Origin: an uncultured Chloroflexota bacterium
GTDB taxonomy: Bacteria; Chloroflexota; Anaerolineae; Caldilineales; Caldilineaceae
NCBI GenBank assembly: GCA_903879975.1
Contig: CAIRNL010000529.1
Location: 1 to 6,968 of the forward strand
DNA: 6,968 nucleotides
Direction: 5' to 3'
Part shown: positions 6,458 to 6,968 of the stretch, in pieces
How the letters are laid out: the number at the start of each line of letters is the position of its first letter
Numbering within the stretch: position 1 is the first letter of the stretch
Program-made: the position numbers and the translations under genes
The notes under the pieces: model-generated
The model's database searches: none
The model's input: the letters and a program-made list of their open reading frames with translations, nothing else
Told to the model about the DNA's origin: nothing

Positions 6458-6805
6458 TCATTCATCCTGGACGTCCGCCAGGATCTCGAACACGCGCTGG
6501 CGCAGGCGCGGCACGTCCTGGGTCGCCGTGATCCAGACAATCTCCCATTTCACGCTGAAATAGGCGTGAACGGCAATGTTGCGGAAGGTGACGATATCAG
6601 CCCACTCAACGTCGGCGAACTGCTCGCGAAAGGCCGCCGAGAGGTGAGATGCCGCTTCCCCAATGACAATCAGCTTCTGCAAGATTGCGCTCTGGCGAAG
6701 ATCGTCTTCGTAGAAGTCCTCTTCCTCTGTGAGTGCTGCCAGATAGCGCGCGATCGCATCGGCCGCCTCGACGATATCGGCCAAATACAGCAGCTCAGGC
6801 CGCAT
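6458..6805 (-). CDS. hepT: HepT-like ribonuclease toxin (DUF86)
   Basis: The 115-residue, mostly helical protein has the length and motifs of the HepT/DUF86 family, a HEPN-superfamily ribonuclease and the toxin of HepT/MntA systems. The diagnostic R-X4-H-X-Y motif is intact: Arg75, His80 and Tyr82 in FRNIAVHAYF. Arg and His are the RNase active-site residues; in studied systems the Tyr is the residue MntA modifies with AMP to neutralise the toxin. Upstream features also fit: an N-terminal helix (LLYLADIVEAADAI) and LQKLIVIGEAASHLS at about 42-56. The ATG lies inside the 3' end of the mntA-like gene (11-base overlap), implying translational coupling. The motif residues are all present and nothing suggests inactivation. 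Confidence 0.9.
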   Translation of the reverse strand: MRPELLYLADIVEAADAIARYLAALTEEEDFYEDDLRQSAILQKLIVIGEAASHLSAAFREQFADVEWADIVTFRNIAVHAYFSVKWEIVWITATQDVPRLRQRVFEILADVQDE

Positions 6806-6968
6806 ACAGGACCCTGGCGCTCTGAAGGACCGATTCGCGAATCACGGGCTTCAGGCCAGATCTGGGGACCAGATCGACCGAGCGCTGAAACAGATCGGAG
6901 AGTTCGCGCTGCATTCTTGCCAGGGCCAGGAAGCCGATTCGTGCCTCCGGCGCAAACTCCACGAGCAG
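6795..6968 (-). CDS. mntA: MntA-like nucleotidyltransferase antitoxin, 3' part (cut by window edge)
   Basis: The last 57 codons of a minus-strand gene enter from the right edge and end in TGA at 6795-6797. The translation begins LLVEFAPEARIGFLALAR and continues with LVPRSGLKPVIRES and a VLYAA end, the pattern of the C-terminal half of MNT-domain (minimal nucleotidyltransferase) proteins. These pair with HepT. Leu-Leu-Val-Glu-Phe normally directly follows the Asp-X-Asp of the GSX9-10DXD catalytic motif, which therefore lies just outside the window. The third carboxylate is probably the Asp in SVDLVP. In characterised pairs MntA transfers AMP from ATP to the HepT Tyr, silencing the RNase. The stop overlaps the hepT start by 11 bases, so the two form one operon with the antitoxin gene first. 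Confidence 0.85.
   Translation of the reverse strand: MLVEFAPEARIGFLALARMQRELSDLFQRSVDLVPRSGLKPVIRESVLQSARVLYAA

Overview
The window is GC-rich DNA from a free-living bacterium. The style of the genes (a FGE/sulfatase-modifying-factor domain, a bacillopeptidase F-like subtilase and a HepT/MntA pair) would suit a member of the Chloroflexota. That assignment is an impression from sequence style, not a demonstrated result.

Layout. At the left edge, on the minus strand, lies a decayed piece of a formylglycine-generating-enzyme (FGE)-like gene with an in-frame stop (about 1-346). A gene-free stretch of about 460 bases follows. It holds a strong 17-bp inverted repeat (437-481), then a near-consensus sigma-70 promoter (701-729) and a perfect 14-bp LacI-type operator palindrome (734-747). 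These precede three plus-strand genes: a LacI/GalR-family repressor (809-1852), a large subtilase whose N-terminal third is a polytopic membrane domain (1892-4348), and an IlvD/Edd-family dehydratase closely resembling E. coli YjhG/YagF D-xylonate dehydratase (4423-6408). A second LacI-type operator-like site (4383-4394) sits 28 bases before the dehydratase start. At the right edge, converging on this group from the minus strand, is a HepT/MntA toxin-antitoxin pair: complete hepT (6458-6805), overlapped by the 3' end of an mntA-like nucleotidyltransferase gene (6795-6968, cut by the window edge).

How the genes may work together. The repressor most likely controls its own promoter and, through the second site, the sugar-acid dehydratase. 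That would be a local sugar-acid switch: the dehydratase would remove water from D-xylonate or a related aldonate to give a 2-keto-3-deoxy acid. The subtilase lies between regulator and enzyme, 39 bases after the repressor, and is probably cotranscribed with it, although a surface protease has no obvious place in aldonate catabolism. It is the most unusual gene here: about 11 predicted membrane helices, then an inhibitor-I9-like prodomain, then a complete Asp/His/Ser subtilisin domain that the positive-inside rule places outside the cytoplasm.
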